In this document: positions 22,276 to 34,494 of the stretch, piece by piece
Layout: the number at the start of each line of letters is the position of its first letter
Position numbering within the stretch: the first letter of the stretch is position 1
NCBI GenBank assembly: GCA_030248225.1
Contig: JASANE010001501.1
Span: 1-64,000 of the forward strand
DNA length: 64,000 nucleotides
Source: Trileptium ribeirensis
Lineage: Eukaryota; Nematoda; Enoplea; Enoplida; Thoracostomopsidae
Direction of reading: 5' to 3'
The notes under the pieces: generated by a model
Database searches by the model: none
Told to the model about the DNA's origin: nothing
What the model saw: the letters and a program-made list of their open reading frames with translations, nothing else
Translations under genes and position numbers: made by a program

Positions 22276-25200
22276 ATTGCTGATTCACAGAATAATGCGC
22301 ATATTTACTCGAAAATTTTTGTTACATACATGTCGTATGTACCTATGGTACATACGATATGTCGTTGGGCTAACCACATTCAGACAAAGCCAACTTAATA
22401 CAACGACCAGCTTTAACCCACTTGCAATTTAAAACATCTTCGTGATCACACCTTGCATTAATGTCGCATAATGGCTATGATGTAACTTTTATTTACAGAA
22501 ACGCTTGATCCTATTTAAAATCCACCCGATTTAAGTCGGAAAGGCACGCAGCCAATCGGGATTGACACCCCAAATAAAACTAGTAACTTTATTGAGATTG
22601 TAGAACGTAGTGAAGTATAGGTACACCAATGCCTTTTGGAGTGCGAACGCGGCATGGAGTGAGCCAAAAAACCACCACAACATCGTAAGACGCCATGTGC
22701 ACGAGTCACTCTTCCACATTTTTGTTTATGAAGTCGTGATATTACAGCTCGATAAGCATTAATTTCAGATTTTCATAAAATAACCAGCACTTAATGACAA
22801 TGCTATTTGCTAAAGTCGGCCCCCCAAATTTCAAAGTGGCCTTATATTTGTTTTAAAATCACTTGGAAAAAAGCGTGATTTTACCCACTATTATTTAAAA
22901 CAAAACATATTATTCCGTTGCAGAATAGGCGAAAATTAATACACCAGAATTTGTGCCTGTAATATTGACTTACACATGTGTATAAGAATAAATGTCGTTT
23001 GAGGTCACTGTCAAAAGAATTTGGCGTAATATTTACCCTTCTGGTGTTGTCGGCATGTGAGAGGATAGAGAATGTGAAAAGATTGACATCAAAGAATCAC
23101 ATATGACTAAAACACTATGATTTAATTCGTTTATTCACTAGCCTGTAAGTATTGTCATGTTTATTTAAAATAATGCACAATTTTACAATGCTACGTGGAC
23201 AAAGGCTGGCAGAGGATGATGTAGTCAGGCTATTGCTTAATTGTAGAGCTCACAGCGATGGACTTAACTCATGATGCAAATCCCTTGTGGTTGTAAACAA
23301 CTAAAAAGAATGATTTATTACTGCTCAAGTCTGCTATAATAGCGTGCAGCAATGTCATCCGTTGGCATCCACACTTAAGGTTTTTAAAAAAATTGGCTCA
23401 AAAAGCTACTGCTACGTTTTAACTAAACTTAAATGTTATATCTTTGAAAATTAAACTGCAAAATTCACAGTATTAAATATAAATAATGTAATATTTGTCT
23501 ATACTACATAGTCGCCTGTGGTCGAAATTGATATTGAACTATGAACGACGAAATTTTCACTACCGTAAAACCGCAGCTGTCATATCGCTGACCTCTAGAT
23601 ACGAATAAAGCTCAATCAACCAGTGTACAATAAAATTCAAATAATGTATGTATATTATTAATTTCTAAGTGCATTATAGCATTTGTTATAAGTCTTATTA
23701 TATTATTAGTTGTATGTGTAATGTTCAATATAGTGCATTATATAAGTTATTTTGTATTTGCTTTAACTCAGAGTCTAATTGCAATTTCATTACATCTGTT
23801 GTACATACAAAAATGTATAATGATCCAGTTATCGCTGTGCCAGAGAGTGAGTTGTTGTCTTGTGTGAAAGCGTTTTAGCTTCGGACACAACTATATCTTC
23901 TTCGGAGCTAATTTTTGTCATCGGTTACAACGTAAAACGGATTGTTCTCGGGTGATGGGCATTGTTTTAGAGCAAAGTCAACATTTATTTAACATCGAGA
24001 ATTCGTGCATACACAGATATACATGGTACAACTAAATATAACCTCAAAGGATATATGTAAACCGAACATCGGACTGCAGACGGGAATTGCTTACCAATGG
24101 ATGCGATGCAAAATTGCATTCGTTACATAAAGCGTTTGTTTGGCTGCGTTATACAAACACATCGTTTGAGTAGTGAAAAATTAACTTTTTGGGTTTTTAA
24201 AACTTAGGTTTATAGCTCGAAAACGGCGGCTGTAACAAAAAAATTTATGTAGCAAAGATGTAGTTTATCATAAGATTAATTCCACTTTCTTTGACCTCAC
24301 GGTTTAACATAAAATGTCGGGAGACCTCTACTGTCAAAATAACGAAGTTTCTAATTCGTATCGCCTATCAGATGTCCCCGGTGGTAGCCAAGTTTTAGAG
24401 TAAGGAGGTGCGTCTTTCCCCTTCCGGGGGATCAACCGGTCAGTGGGGGAAGAGAGGATGCCGCGCGCTTTCTGCACAGCCTACGGGTCCGGTGCTTGCA
24501 GTCGGGCGACCTGTCATAAAGCGAATCATGTCTTCGTGTTGAAGAGAGTGGGGTGGGAGGGTCGATGCCTTGGGGTATAATGTCCACTCTCCCCCATGAT
24601 CATTTAGGCCGATACACATTAAAATCCTTCTACGGAAAAAAGACTAAAGGTTGGCAAATAAAAACGATTTTTCTCATTGGCGACTCAAGCATTCCAGAAG
24701 TGGAGTGGGTCGGTCGTTTACATTCTTTGTGTTATAAACGTATCAGTTAATATTTTCGCGTTTGTCAGTAAGAAGTGTGAGGGGAGCTCTGGCGACGCCC
24801 CTGATTTCTCTGCACACAAGTAATCGCCTAGCAGTATCAAATTTCGTAGAGGTTACAGCGAAACCTATACATCGATGCGGTAACACCGATGTAAATCAGC
24901 GCTTCAAACTATGTAGACGGGAGCCTTGCTGCAGACGAAGCTACGAAGTGAGAAATATATTATTTTTGGGGGCCGGACTCGAACAGTGAGCCTTGAAAAT
25001 TTTGCAATCACACTCTTCTGTTCTCTTAGCAACGTCAAAATATTTTATGCGGTATCGGAGAAAATGCGAAACCAATGTCAGCGCCTGACCGCATTATCAT
25101 ACGATGTAATGGAATGCTTCGATTCGACCTACTGGTTAACAACTTTAGCTTCCGGTTTACATTACCGGTGAGAAACACTGGCGTATTTAGGGGAGGTCCT

Positions 25201-25948
25201 CCTACTGCCGCCAATGATCAATATTCAAATTCAAGTTGATTTCGGCCTGAAAAAGAGGAATAATCAACACTTCACTAAGTTCTTCAACGGGTGACTTACA
25301 GACGAACATCCGCACATGAATAAGGGAACCCCTTCAAATATCAAATAAAAAATAATATTGCTAAATCCGTCAATACGATTCTGAATTATAGCTGTTGCTA
25401 TATGAAGTGTTCTTGTTTGTTTCACATGTACATTAAAAACTAACTATATCATTAGTTATGATGAAACATTTGGATTGTAATAAAATTAGCATCGAAATTT
25501 CTATATTACACTAATATATATAACAACAGGACTAGGCGCAGGTGTACCTATGCTTCACCACGTTCTACAATCTCAATAAAGTTACTGGTTTTATTTGGTG
25601 TATCAAACCCGATTGGATGCGTGCCTTTCCGACTTAAACCGGGTGGATTTCAAATAGGATCAAATTTTTCTGTAAATAAAAGTTATATCAGCCATTATGG
25701 GACATTAATGCAAGGTGTGATCACGAAGATGGTTTAAATTGCAAGTGGATTAAGGCTGGTCGTTTTAAGTTGGCTTTGTCCGAATGTGGTTTTCCCAACG
25801 ACATGTCGTATGTGACATAGGTACATACGACATATCGAACGTTATTCTGTTACATACGACATGTCATATGTAACTTTGTAACATACGACATGTTGTATGT
25901 AACAAAAATTTTCGAGTATATGGGCGTATTATTCTGTGAATCAGCAAT
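22276..25948. mobile_element. Structure with ~350-400 bp inverted arms (foldback-like)
   Basis: 22276-22627 and 25551-25948 are inverted copies, for example ATTGCTGATTCACAGAATAAT on the left against its complement at the right edge, and GGTACACC/GGTGTACC at the inner edges. The arms differ by scattered substitutions. The right arm has extra copies of a short palindrome. The ~2.9 kb between the arms has no recognised ORF. It could be a foldback-type DNA transposon or two copies of one element in opposite orientation. No clear target duplication was seen. Confidence 0.75.
25796..25912. repeat. Cluster of short palindromes ACATACGACATGTCGTATGT
   Basis: Within the right arm, the palindromic motif TACGACATGTCGTA and variants (GACATATCG, GACATGTCATATG, GACATGTTGTATG) occur about four times, flanked by GTTACATA/TATGTAAC. 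The left arm (22320-22366) has fewer copies. This expansion explains most of the length difference between the arms. Confidence 0.8.
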
Positions 25949-27180
25949 TACGTAGCCCACAATGTCAGGCACACTGACAAAATTATTTCGAGAAGGGATC
26001 AGTATATGAGAAAATTTGATACTGTTTCTTGAAAATGCACAAAACCCTCATTATATATGTACAAAAACGGAAACACTCATATCAGTATACTACAAACCAT
26101 GATAAACTAAGCCCATTATAATATACGTGGCCATATAACTTACTTTTATTTCTGTTCGCAACTGTTTATTATAATTATGTTGTTTCAAAACTGATAGAAT
26201 TTTATTAACATAGTTTTACATGATTTCGTTAAATAAGCATTCCACATAAGCGTAAATTGATGGCGTCAAGTAAACTGCACCATGTGGAAGATTGCAAAAT
26301 ATGTTCTTGCACTCGGTATGTATTAAAAGGCTTTCACATATCTCTTTTAAAAATCTGGTATAAACGCAAAACGCCCAACTAACTATACGCATTAGTTGTA
26401 CAAAATAGATCGTCAAAGTTTGTACTGATGTTAATCCACTGACGTTGTCATGGTCCCGCAAAATTCTATTATAGTAATTCGTAGCGACGGTGTCAGTGAT
26501 AAATGAATACAAAGCCCACACATGTGAACACCTTTTGGTCTAACAAGCTTCAGGCACTTTTCTGTTAGTTAGGCGCTTGTGCAAAACAAAAATATTCCGA
26601 CAGAAATACTGGTGACAAAATAAATTTCAACTAAGACACTAAATCGGCAAGCATAGACCGTGAGTGAACACGGGACCTCTACGTCCGAAAGCTCAGTGCA
26701 GTACCGTTGAGTCATTGTTTTCACGCAACTATGCTGCCCATGTGTATTTGAATTCTGATTGAATGAGTGAAAGGAGCGAGGCGAAGAATTCTTATTAGCC
26801 ATGAGTGTGAAATCTGGAAGCGTCTGTTTGTGGGTTTTTTTCGTGTGACTTGCATAACTCAACTTCTGACAGGCAGATCAGGTCGGGCGATACCTCATTC
26901 GAAATCTGGAAATCTCGATTTGTGCCTTTTAGTTGGACGCAAAACCGATTACAACTCCTTCCCCCTCAAAAGGGTGTTCAAAAGGGCTCACGTAGGGTCC
27001 CTGTGGACCCACCAAATCACGTATGAGTCATATCTCGACAGTCACCGTTGTGATAAGGCCAAATTTGGGCTCATTGGTTCAGAAACTTTAGCTCTACAAA
27101 GTTATGAAGGTGTTGTTGTTGTTGCTGAGGTTATCTACGCTCCAGGCTTGGTGCAAAATGGGTTTTGAAATGAAACCTTG
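25949..27180. other. No supported gene
   Basis: AT-rich sequence with short unrelated ORFs. 26880-26960 resembles the edge of the dispersed satellite-bearing repeat also seen near 51.75, 53.45 and 59.6 kb (GAAATCTGGAAATCTCG..., ...TTGGACGCAAAACC). Confidence 0.45.
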
Positions 27181-28170
27181 GGGCCCCCGCGAAAACACTA
27201 AATTGGTCATATCAGCTTATCCGATGGATCAATTCGGCTAAGGTTTATATATTTTATTCAGAAAGCAAAGCTCAATTTAGCCATATACGCTGTGTTGCAA
27301 CTGACCTTACCTGTCGAGCAGGGTTGGGTTAAGATCGGTGGTAAATGGGCCTTGGGACCCTGAATACACCAAATTGGCCATATATCCTTAACCACTGAGG
27401 AATTCGGTTCATTTTGTTCAGAAAGCAAACCTCTATATAGCTGTATACGCTGCGTTGCTATTGGCTGCACCTGCCGAGCAGGGTTGGGTAAAGGTAGTTT
27501 ATACATGGGCCTTGGGACCCCGAAAATACCAAATTAGACATATTTCTTCAACCACTGGAGCGATTCGACTAAGATTGGGCTCATTTTGTTCAGAAAGCAA
27601 AGCTCTATATAGCTATATACGCTGCGTTACTATATAAGCTAAGCTATTCATGGGCATTGGGACACCGAAAACACCAAATTAGACATATCTCCTCAACAAC
27701 TAGAGCAACTCGATTGTAAATGTACCCTTGGGACCCTGAATACACCAAATTGGCCATATATCCTCAACCACTGGAGTAATTCAGTTATGATTGGACTCAT
27801 TTTGTTCAGAACACAAACCTCTATGTACGCTGCGCTATTGACTGCACCGGTCGAGCAGGGTTGGGTAAAGGTGGTTGATACATGGGCCCTAGGGACCACG
27901 AAAACATCAAATTGGACATATCTACTCAACTGGAGCCATTCGGCTACGATTGGGTCCATTTTGTTCAGAGAAGCAAAGCTCTTTATAGCTACGCTGCGTT
28001 GCTATTGACCTCACGTGTCGAGCAGGGTTGGGTTACGATGGGTTGTAAATGTACCTTGGGATCCCGAAAACACTAAATTGGCCATATCTCCTCAACGACT
28101 AGAGCGATTCAACCGCGCTTGGGCTCATTTCGTTCAGAGAACAAAGCTATAGATAGCTATATATATGTGG
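27180..28170. repeat. Degenerate tandem array, ~160-190 bp units
   Basis: Five or so units share CCTGTCGAGCAGGGTTGGGT (near 27316, 27476, 27853, 28019), GGGCCTTGGGACCC, AAATTGGCCATATCTCCTCA, TCATTTTGTTCAGAAAGCAA and AGCTCTATATAGCTATATAC. Spacing is uneven, with some units truncated. Related sequence occurs at 52.9-53.4 and 59.7-60.2 kb. Confidence 0.88.
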
Positions 28171-28818
28171 TACTCTACAATTTGAGTTTTGTTTTGGATC
28201 TTGGGCTTTAACGAAATGTAAGTATTTTTCTAACTTTAATATATACTCAGCATTCACTGCCTTGGCCATGAGACAAGTTTCTAGTATAGTACATGCATTG
28301 ACACACTATCATAATTTTAACGCTGGAATTTCGATCACAACTGTAACCACCCTACTCACTGTGTTTCATCTCTGGCAAGCATCAGCCCAATTACCTAGCG
28401 CGAAACGTAACACTTTGGATGAGTACCGGGGGAATTGCATTGCATCATTGCATAATTTAGTATTACGAGACTATATATAAGAATACAGAATTTTTGGCTA
28501 CTTAAGCAAAAACTTAACATTTCATTCTCAACATATTGTCATCCAGACTAGAGATCGCATCGGATTGAAAAATATATATCACCCCGAGTCTACCTCATAC
28601 CAGGTTATCAATAAATTAGAGATGACTGGTAAGTTAGTTAGGCTGCGTGTGGGTCTTCTGCTAGTATTTTATAGACCACTTCCAAAACAGCAAGACCCCG
28701 ACGTAGCCCTTTACTGCAGGCACATCGTTTCACACGTGCTGCTGCTTGAGTATCTGCCCTTTAACCGTAGGTTACATAGTTTAATTATTTCTTACTCTGC
28801 TTACTCTAAATAATTAAC

Positions 28819-29945
28819 GACAAATTTCAGCTAGATCCGGTGCAATCTCTAAGGCGACTAATTGCCTCCAGAACGACGTTGGTAAGATAATAGCAAATTA
28901 TATACTGACAAATTTCAGCTCGATCCGGTGCAATCTCTAAGCCGACTAATTGCCTCCAGAACGACGTTGGTAAGATCAGGGCCGCCGCTAGGATGTCCGA
29001 GGCCCCCCCCAGCAGGCTGCGAGGCCCCCCAGCAGGCTGCGAGGCCCCTATCACATTTCTTGACTAATGTAATCGTTTTCCAATACACTTACCTTAAGAC
29101 ATTATACTCTAAAAATTTGCAAAGACCGTGTACCCTTAAATTTGAGAGCTGTTCCTTAAATTAAGATAGTATGCATGGTCATAATTTTATAAACAGTCTT
29201 TGCAATATTTTAAAAGCATCCTTATAGCCTGCTCCTTTGTACGTTTGCGCTTTGAAGCACCACTTTCGAATACCATAATTTCATTTCACGAACACATATT
29301 TCATATATCAAAATTTAATATTATTATGCCTAAATTATAACAAAATTACTAATACTAATATTTATTTTAACCGTCAAGACTTATCACGTAGATAACACCG
29401 GAATATAACCAGGGGCCTCAAGGCCTCTACTAGTTTATTTCACACCAAATGCTATACATTAGTTGCATAGACGCTGACCTAAATAAATATTCGTGTATGT
29501 CCGTAAAACAGGCGCAAAGTAAAAACGCTAACTTTGAACCACGGAACGGTTAAAATCATACTCACGATTAGGCTTCTAAACTCTGAGGTTACCTTTGTAT
29601 ATCGTGTACATTTACTTTGCGAAAGGTGCTTGAGGTTGTGCTGCGGCCCCCAACTTTTTCAACTTTTCACCCAGAGGCCATGAGATGAGGCCCCTGTAAG
29701 GCGCGAGGCCCCCCTAGGGGGGTAGGGGGGGTGCTAACGGCGGCTCTGGGTAAGATAATAGCAAATTATATACTGACAAATTTCAGCTCGATCCGGTGCA
29801 ATCTCTAAGCCGACTAATTGCCTCCAGAACGACGCTTATAATATAATAGCAAATTACTAACAAATTTCAGCTCGATCCGGTGCAATCTCTAAGCCGACTA
29901 ACTGCCTCCAGAACGACGCTGGTAAGATATTAGCAAATTACTGAC
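28819..29945. repeat. Four ~70-90 bp tandem copies, split by a hAT-type MITE
   Basis: The unit ACAAATTTCAGCTCGATCCG + GTGCAATCTCTAAGCCGACT + AATTGCCTCCAGAACGACG + TTGGTAAGAT is present near 28822, 28912, 29777 and 29865. The second and third copies are separated by the MITE at 28977-29748, which lies in the spacer after the second copy. Confidence 0.92.
28977..29748. mobile_element. hAT-type non-autonomous element (772 bp) with perfect 8 bp TSD
   Basis: The left end CAGGGCCGCCGCTAG and the right end, read inverted, CAGAGCCGCCGTTAG are typical hAT termini. The flanks are identical 8 bp GGTAAGAT at 28969-28976 and 29749-29756, the hAT target duplication length. The ends are GC-rich with GGCCCCCC repeats, and the middle is AT-rich with no transposase. 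The intact duplication suggests a fairly recent insertion. Confidence 0.93.
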
Positions 29946-30684
29946 AACTTTCTAACGACCACGAAACGACAATAATTATAACTAATAATGATTATTATTA
30001 CGGCACACAATCCATATATATAATTGCATAAATTTTGCATCGATAATGCCTAAGTACAATTCGCAAGCATTTTCAGTAATTTCCCTACTATAAATGCCAA
30101 ACGTAAGCTCAGTACACTGCAAAATTTCAATGCAGTCGAGTTTTAAATCGATAAACATAAACCATCTATCCATACACAATATTATTATTATGGTTATGTT
30201 ACAGTTCTTAAAGTAATTCACAGAACATTGTTTATCACTAAATCGTTACTAAATGGCCCGTCCAAAGTGACGCATGGGTAAGGGATTCCCCTACATTCGA
30301 AATCGCCTTATGTTAGTCCCTCCAGTCGGCCGAATCCTTCGTCTTCATCTAAATCCATGATTAATTAATGCATTTAAAACCATATTTTCTGCGTAGTAAA
30401 TATTTTTTAAATATGAAATACGACTATTTCTATGGCAAAAATGCTGTTTTATAGCCTGAAACTAACTATTTGTATGACAGTAAAGCCACATGAAAATAGG
30501 TATGGAAATACTTAACATAAACAAAAATCTTGTTCCACCCATTTTGAAATTTCACCAATCCGAGGATGAACACATGCCGGCCCAAAAAATTTCCCACTTT
30601 TCAGACGGCTCTAGACAGACCATACCAAGGATTAAATAGTTCGGGCCACCCGACAGTGAACGCAACGTGGGGCTGGTAGGACGA
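29946..30684. other. 3' flank of DDA1; no gene seen
   Basis: AT-rich sequence. The part next to 30685 should contain the DDA1 3' UTR on the - strand. No clear AATAAA was assigned. Confidence 0.45.
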
Positions 30685-31092
30685 CTACGAACTTCGTGGC
30701 ATTTTTCGCCTTGGCGGCTGAGTCGACGACGTCGTTGAACGGCCTAATCTGGCACTACTCAACGGCGTTACTGTAGTTGCGTTGGACGTACCCGCGACCA
30801 CAGCTACTGCCACAGATGTTGCTGCTGTCGAATCGCTATCCATATACGGACCGATGTTGTTGTTGTTTCCAGATGTCGGACCCGTCGCGATCCGTCGTTT
30901 AGAACCACCAGCCCCGGCCGCTGTTGTAGCACCAGCTGTAGATGCAGCGCTGGTTCGGCGTCGCATTGCAGCAGCAGCCGCTGTTCGCAATCTTTCGTAC
31001 TCGTCGAGCTCATAATCATCGTCTTCGTCGTTGTCATCGTCGTCATCGGAATGATTATATGATGAGCTCAGTCGACGTTTATTTGTGGTTTT
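30685..31092 (-). CDS. DDA1: DDA1 coding exon 4 (low-complexity tail)
   Basis: Acceptor tctatttcag, phase 0. 135 codons plus TAG: KTTNKRRLSSSYNHS, an Asp/Glu run, ELDEYERLRTAAAAAMRRR, then Ala/Thr/Ser/Gly-rich sequence ending PPRRKMPRSS. Codons are GC-rich compared with the surrounding DNA. The length of the tail is unusual, and only its first residues align with known DDA1. Confidence 0.88.
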   Translation of the reverse strand, partial: KTTNKRRLSSSYNHSDDDDDNDEDDDYELDEYERLRTAAAAAMRRRTSAASTAGATTAAGAGGSKRRIATGPTSGNNNNIGPYMDSDSTAATSVAVAVVAGTSNATTVTPLSSARLGRSTTSSTQPPRRKMPRSS

Positions 31093-34000
31093 CTGAAATA
31101 GAACTACAGTAATTGGGTTTTAATTACTTCCAGTTCGTCTTCGTGGAGGTTATAATTATCGTTGCCATTATTCGAATTATTATTTTGAGGACCTCAAATA
31201 GCGTACAATTATTGTGACAAGAATTTTTTGTCCGCCAGTTGCTAATGTATTTTTACAAATTTTTGTTGGACGTGGAATAGAATGTAGCTACGCTTGTGCC
31301 ATTGGCGTTGTGTTTCCCTCCTACTATGATGTCCTGTCTAAACTGTCACAGATTCGATACGAGCTGAACACTTTTTGATTTTAGCAATTTGGAGTCACCC
31401 GACATTTCAGATCACAACCCTTGCCAGTCGAAAAACAGAGCAAATTGTCACAGAGGGCTGTGACTTCGCTGTTGTATATTTTTGTCAAAGCAAAAGTTTT
31501 GAAGCTATGAGCCAAGAATTAAAAAACATTCCCAAAATGTTTAGTTTTCAAAATTTTAACAAATTAGGTTTGTCGTTTGTTAGGGTGAACGACAAGATTA
31601 CAGGGTTATTTCATGGGCCTCGTTGTTTTAATCCCATATTGTAGGCACAATAATTCGGACGGCGCCGGAGCAAAATTGCTGTCTTTCAAACATACGGAAG
31701 AGGGGCCACTAAATATTACGGCTTCCCCCAGTTCAGACCCTAGGTATTTTCCTGTACGTCTAACAATAGGGTAATTTTTCACTGCGTAACAGAAAATTTA
31801 CCAATTTTTTCTTATGGAAATAAAAAACCTTTCAATTTTTGCCTTGCGTGGCTAGAAACACAATATTGACGTCAATCTATACGATTGCACTAAATAATGT
31901 GCATTATTATTATATATTTTTGATGCGAATCGACAATTTATGCTATTTTTGCGTTTTTCAGTGCCCCAGTTCAGCTGGGTGTCCCCCAGTTCTACTTGGA
32001 GGAAACCAAATTTGTCGCCCACAGGTTCCCACAGTTCGGCCTGAGGAGCCTCCGGGTTCTCCCAGTTCGACCTGGGGAGCCCCCCGGTTCCCCCAGGTCG
32101 ACCTGGAGAGCCCCCAGGTACCCCCATTCGACCTGAGGAATCTTTAGCTCGGTACCCCGGGTATTTTGAAAGTCAAAATAAGGCACTAAAATCGACACTT
32201 GTTGCGACGGCGTGCAACCACGAACAAAAGTAAGCACAAGCGCATTAGCAAACAGGCACACACAAGTATGTAGATACCTACACGTTTGCTGCATTTAAAC
32301 ACAAACAAAATGCGTGAGCATAGGTTGTTGCAATATGTTAATGTTGCTATGTCGGATAAAGGCGTCATGGCTCATTAGCATCGAATGACGTCGACTCATT
32401 GGGAGTTTTAAATAAGAAGACTATGTGTTTAAAAAATTTCGCCAAGCTTGGTAAGAGTTTGTCATCATGCACACTGAATGTATCTTATATTGAAAATAGT
32501 AGTTGGTATGTATAACTTCAAAAACAGACCTTTCAATGAGCTCTTTTAACATATCAACATGGTGATGCCTTGTAGTACTTGCTAAAAGAGATGAGTACTG
32601 TTCGTTCAAAAAAATTCAAATAATTTTGCTCAAAATAAAAAAAATTTTGCTCGAATGCGTTTCAATTTTATTCAAAACGTATAGTGAATTTTGAAAAAAA
32701 ATATTTTTTTCGAGAGCTTCCCTAAGTTCTTAACAGAGTTGTTATTGGGGAGCAAATAAATTCTATTCGATAAAAATACCTAGCTAACCAACAAGAAAAG
32801 CAATAGAAGCAACACCTGACCAATTAGTTTATTAAACAATGTATATATACTTACCTTTTTGCTCCACTGGTCATGCAAATAACGAAGGAGAATGCTTCGC
32901 TTTTCCGTCACGATTACTGAAACAAAACAGTAGCAATAATTTTTTGACAATAAGTAAGATTTAAAGGATTTTTGTTTATTATAGTGCAATTATTGGGACT
33001 TGTATATCAAATGCAAAGGATCACGAATGAATTTATGAGCTTGACCACAGCGATAGATAGAAAAATAAATCCAAACTTATTAATCCACAAAATTCCTGTG
33101 GATTTATATATAAAATATTGTTGAAATTACGATCTACGAACAGCAAATAATGCATAAATAAACTTAATGCGATCCCACCAACCATTGTATTTTATAAAAG
33201 ACCATGTCGAATCGATAGCCCTTGTTACAGAAAACACACTGAATTTCGATCGGGATTTCGCTAACCGAAAATTGGCAAAAGCACACCCAGGTGCCAGAAT
33301 TTACACCTTATGCTCGAAAGGGCCGATTTTCAATTTGCAAAAATTCGGCTCCGTAATGCGTATCAGTTTTAATAACGGTTCCCGTAATATTCTGTGTTTA
33401 CCAACAAATTTAATACAATAGTGACGTAACCGATGCTATAGGTAAGCTCTTGGCGTTCGCGAATTCAATTTCGACACATATGAATTCTTAAAAATTGGCG
33501 TAATTTTACCCCAAATTTGGAGAACTCAAAATAGCTATTATATTTCTATCACAGAGCAACCAAAGTTCTATTTAGCAAAAAGCGTTGCGCTAACGCATTC
33601 ACAATAGGAACGACTATACTTACCTTGTTCACATGGATGATCCATCGAAGCAATGTACCGTTTGGATTTTTCAAGCTGAAATTAAAGCAAGTGCCATTTT
33701 ATGTAGTCGTCTAACCAAAGAATGTTCGGAGGTTCAGTCAATGAAAAAAATAATCTGTTTTATTTTCTCGTTATGATTGCACTAAAAACGAAACGCAAGC
33801 AACTAACACCAATCAAAAAACTGATATTGTATCACGTTCGATTAGAGGATCATTCCACTTACTCGATTGCAGCAATTCGCTATACAAATTGACTTTTCCT
33901 AAGTTTTCACTACCTTCTGCTGTGCTTCCATAACGCAGAATCATTTATTATACCTATACCAGGTCTTGTGCAGTTCTGTATTAATTTAGTAAATGCAAAA

Positions 34001-34494
34001 ATATTTTAGCGACAAACGCTCGATCAAATCAGTATTATGAAGGATATAAAAAGAGAGAGCATAAAATTTCCCAGCACTCTTAATGTTAATCAGTGTCATT
34101 GGCATTATTTGACCTTACCCACTCCCTTATTTCTGAGGGGGTCAAAAGGCATCTACTCTCAGTTCTGTAGGGGTTGGTAGCTCACACTCCTGTTATGTAG
34201 GCTGGGGTTGGTTGGATAAGTAATGTCATCGCAGCATTTTATTTAGCTCAATCCATTGAATAAACTTACATACGGTTACATACAGACAAAAATAAAAGCA
34301 TTTCTTTCACAAACTGTTCGTCAAAATGTAGCAGTATTAGCTCCTGCGCTATTCGCAAATGATTTGCTTATATTTCTGTCCGTACCTGTAAAACAAAAAC
34401 GTACCGTATTTCGGTTGTTTCCAGGGTCCTTTTTAAATTTTGTGAAATTGTTTTCATTGAACGATGGAAGACTTTTTAGTGCATCAGCTGCCAT
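30685..34494 (-). CDS. DDA1: DDA1 orthologue (DET1- and DDB1-associated protein 1), four exons
   Basis: Join on the - strand: 34494-34405, 33675-33624, 32916-32855, 31092-30685. This encodes 203 residues with a stop at 30685-30687. The protein begins MAADALKSLPSFNENNFTKF and continues with LEKSKRYIASMDHPCEQ, VIVTEKRSILLRYLHDQW and SKKKTTNKRR. This tracks human DDA1 (FLKGLPVYNKSNFSRFH ... [20 protein letters not shown] ... QQWDKK). All four donors/acceptors are GT/AG and the phases (0, 1, 0) agree. An in-frame TAA lies 12 bases before the ATG, which supports the start. DDA1 is a small subunit of the CUL4-DDB1-DET1 ubiquitin ligase. The last exon adds a ~135-residue tail (acidic run DDDDDNDEDDD, Ala/Thr/Ser-rich, basic end), roughly doubling the ~100-residue vertebrate length. 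Confidence 0.95.
31093..32854 (-). other. DDA1 intron 3
   Basis: 1.76 kb AT-rich intron between GT at 32854-32853 and AG at 31094-31093. It holds a CCCCAGTTCG-type minisatellite at 31965-32135. No other gene was seen. Confidence 0.85.
31965..32135. repeat. Minisatellite of CCCCCAGTTCGACCTGGGGA type
   Basis: About five degenerate ~26-32 bp copies of a unit such as GGTTCCCCCAGTTCGACCTG + GGGAGCC. Similar CCCCGGTTC-rich patches occur at 46.92-47.30, 48.94-49.07, 49.22-49.31 and 50.46-50.53 kb. Confidence 0.82.
32855..32916 (-). CDS. DDA1: DDA1 coding exon 3
   Basis: Acceptor gttttgtttcag, 62 nt, encodes VIVTEKRSILLRYLHDQWSK + K with the first codon split, donor GTAAGT. It is the most conserved DDA1 block. 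Confidence 0.96.
33159..33600. mobile_element. Degenerate relative of the 38864-39340 MITE
   Basis: The sequence from AAACTTAATGCGATCCCACC onward parallels the left part of the 477 bp MITE at 38864: the same order of CCCTTGTTAC.GAAAACA, GCTAACCGAAAATTGGCAAA and CCGA.TTTC.. TTTGC. The right end is not well defined. It lies in DDA1 intron 2, and the acceptor side is close to exon 2. Confidence 0.6.
33624..33675 (-). CDS. DDA1: DDA1 coding exon 2
   Basis: Acceptor ttaatttcag, 52 nt, encodes LEKSKRYIASMDHPCEQ plus one base, donor GTAAGT. It matches the segment ending PSEQ in other DDA1 proteins. Confidence 0.94.
34405..34494 (-). CDS. DDA1: DDA1 coding exon 1
   Basis: ATG at 34494-34492, context aaaaATGG. 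It encodes 30 residues (MAADALKSLPSFNENNFTKF, then KKDPGNNRNT) and ends at donor GTACGT (34404-34399) in phase 0. It covers the conserved N-terminal LP.[YF]N..NF..F box. Confidence 0.94.

Noticed and set aside
26767..27168. 133-codon + ORF
   Set aside because: Overlaps the edge of a degenerate repeat, with no recognisable motif and unremarkable codon use.
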